From contig JASHOI010000077.1 in the NCBI GenBank assembly GCA_030041195.1, positions 1-14,725 on the forward strand: 14,725 bases of DNA, read 5' to 3'. Both the position numbers and the translations under genes were made by a program. Every line of letters starts with the position of its first letter. Within the stretch, counting starts at the first letter, position 1. The stretch is from Streptosporangiaceae bacterium. GTDB taxonomy: Bacteria > Actinomycetota > Actinomycetes > Streptosporangiales > Streptosporangiaceae. Below the pieces are notes generated by a model. That model saw only the letters and a list, made by a program, of their open reading frames with translations, was not told the origin of the DNA and did not search any database. This document shows, piece by piece, positions 13,803 through 14,725 of the stretch.

Positions 13803-14725
13803 ATGAGTATCCCAGCCCAGGCCGCACGTCCCTTAGCGATCAACTTGAATTCGCCCGGCAGCTACCTGCACTGGTCGATCTTCACCGTGTCGGTGGCGAA
13901 CCTCGTGCTCATCGCGGTCATGGTCGTGATCTTCGGCGCGGCGCTGATGCTGCGATTCCCGAAGGGAAAGACCTACCCGGCCGAGCAGCCCGCGACCGAC
14001 CCGGCGACCGGCGAGTCGCTGCCCGGCCCGCCGAGCCCGCCCGCCGCCGACAACGAGGACGCGACGATGTGGACGGCGCGGGTGCGGCGCGGCGCGCTGC
14101 GCTTGCTGCCACCGGGCAAGCTGCTGCCCGACCGCCAGCCGGCGTACGTGGCGTCGTGGGCGTACGTGTTCGGGGTGGCCTCCCTGGCCGCGCTCGGCGT
14201 GGCGATTGTCTCCGGATTCGCGCTCGCTCTCGGCGGCCCCGACTGGTGGCACTACAATCCGGTCGGCCACTTCTTCAACAGCCTGCACCTGTGGAGCGTC
14301 GAGCTGTTCATGGCGCTGCTGGTGATCCATTTGTGGGCGAAATTCTGGATGGCCGCCTGGCGCGGCCGCCGCGCGATGACCTGGATCACCGGCGTGGTCG
14401 CGTTCCTGGCGTCGATCGTGGAGTGCTTCACCGGATACCTGTCGCAGCAGAACTTCGACTCTCAGTGGATCTCCACCAGCGGGAAGGACGCGTTCAACTC
14501 GGTCGGCGTCGGCGCCTTCTTCAACCTCATGAACTTCGGCCAGATGCTGATGTGGCACATCGTGCTGATCCCGATCATCCTGGTCGCGGTCGTGGGTGCG
14601 CACGTGCTCATGGTCCGGGTGCGCGGGGTGGCACACCCCATCGACGAGGCAGGATCGGGGCGTGTGCGCGGGCGGGCGCGCCGGCGGGCGGCCGCGACCG
14701 CCGACGCCGCCGCATGGCGCGGCCC
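13803..14725 (+). CDS. Cytochrome b (QcrB/b6-type N-terminal domain) with extra N-terminal membrane helix, partial
   Basis: 307 codons read through to the right edge without a stop. ATG 13803 follows an AAGGAG site at 6-7 nt spacing. An extra hydrophobic helix (about 24-50, WSIFTVSVANLVLIAVMVVIF) and a Pro/Glu/Asp-rich loop (57-88) precede a four-helix cytochrome b domain. Putative haem ligands are His162 and His176 (spacing 14) in the second core helix, and His252 and His267 (spacing 15) in the fourth. The 14/15 spacing is that of b6-type proteins rather than mitochondrial cytochrome b. GYLSQQNFDSQWISTSGKDAFN is the quinol-site region between helices. After the fourth helix comes an Arg/Ala-rich stretch. 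It probably passes electrons from menaquinol in the membrane. No qcrA or qcrC lies upstream, and a tandem DosR-like box pair sits in front, so it is unlikely to be the housekeeping qcrB. Confidence 0.83.
   Translation, partial: MSIPAQAARPLAINLNSPGSYLHWSIFTVSVANLVLIAVMVVIFGAALMLRFPKGKTYPAEQPATDPATGESLPGPPSPPAADNEDATMWTARVRRGALRLLPPGKLLPDRQPAYVASWAYVFGVASLAALGVAIVSGFALALGGPDWWHYNPVGHFFNSLHLWSVELFMALLVIHLWAKFWMAAWRGRRAMTWITGVVAFLASIVECFTGYLSQQNFDSQWISTSGKDAFNSVGVGAFFNLMNFGQMLMWHIVLIPIILVAVVGAHVLMVRVRGVAHPIDEAGSGRVRGRARRRAAATADAAAWRG

Noticed and set aside
13833..14636. A 267-codon minus-strand frame rich in His, Arg, Asp and Gln
   Set aside because: Antisense of the cytochrome b gene, whose haem ligands and membrane helices are clear on the plus strand.

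Overview
The window is high-GC DNA with codon use, GTG starts and gene families typical of an actinomycete. The mix of a DosR/DevR-type promoter motif, Acg-like nitroreductases, a phosphoketolase, a PHA synthase and a phasin suggests a soil actinobacterium, possibly of the Streptosporangiales; that placement is recall-based inference. No RNA genes, CRISPR arrays or insertion sequences were recognised.

Left part (1-4440) looks like ordinary accessory and housekeeping content. It holds the N-terminal part of a phytanoyl-CoA dioxygenase-like gene (minus strand, running off the left edge), divergent from an SRPBCC-fold gene. These are followed by a small P-loop kinase-like ATPase, a convergent SAM methyltransferase, a divergent Maf-type nucleotide pyrophosphatase, and a D-erythronate dehydrogenase-like SDR whose 3' end overlaps maf. 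A 10-bp inverted repeat and a small single-pass membrane protein fill the gap before the next block.

Right part (4440-14725) is the notable region. In order it holds phosphoketolase (xfp) overlapping a PHA synthase (phaC), two tandem Acg-like nitroreductases, and the wreck of an XRE-regulator/alpha-beta-hydrolase locus (minus). Next come a phasin (minus), a divergent SRPBCC-like gene, a STAS-PAS protein with a degenerate DevS-like dimerisation helix (minus), and a divergent cytochrome b gene that runs off the right edge. Five promoter regions (upstream of xfp, nitroreductase 1, nitroreductase 2, the phasin/SRPBCC divergent pair, and the STAS-PAS/cytochrome b divergent pair) carry matches to GGGAC-N4-GTCCC, the core of the DosR/DevR dormancy operator. 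Several are tandem with centres 21-22 bp apart.

The working model is a DevR-type hypoxia or dormancy island. In it, phosphoketolase makes acetyl-phosphate (a route to acetyl-CoA), PhaC and phasin build and coat polyhydroxyalkanoate granules as a carbon and electron store, the nitroreductase-fold proteins and a stand-alone cytochrome b deal with redox, and a kinase-dead STAS-PAS protein may tune the sensor. The regulator DevR and an intact DevS are not in this window. The grouping rests on motifs read by eye; regulation itself is inference.
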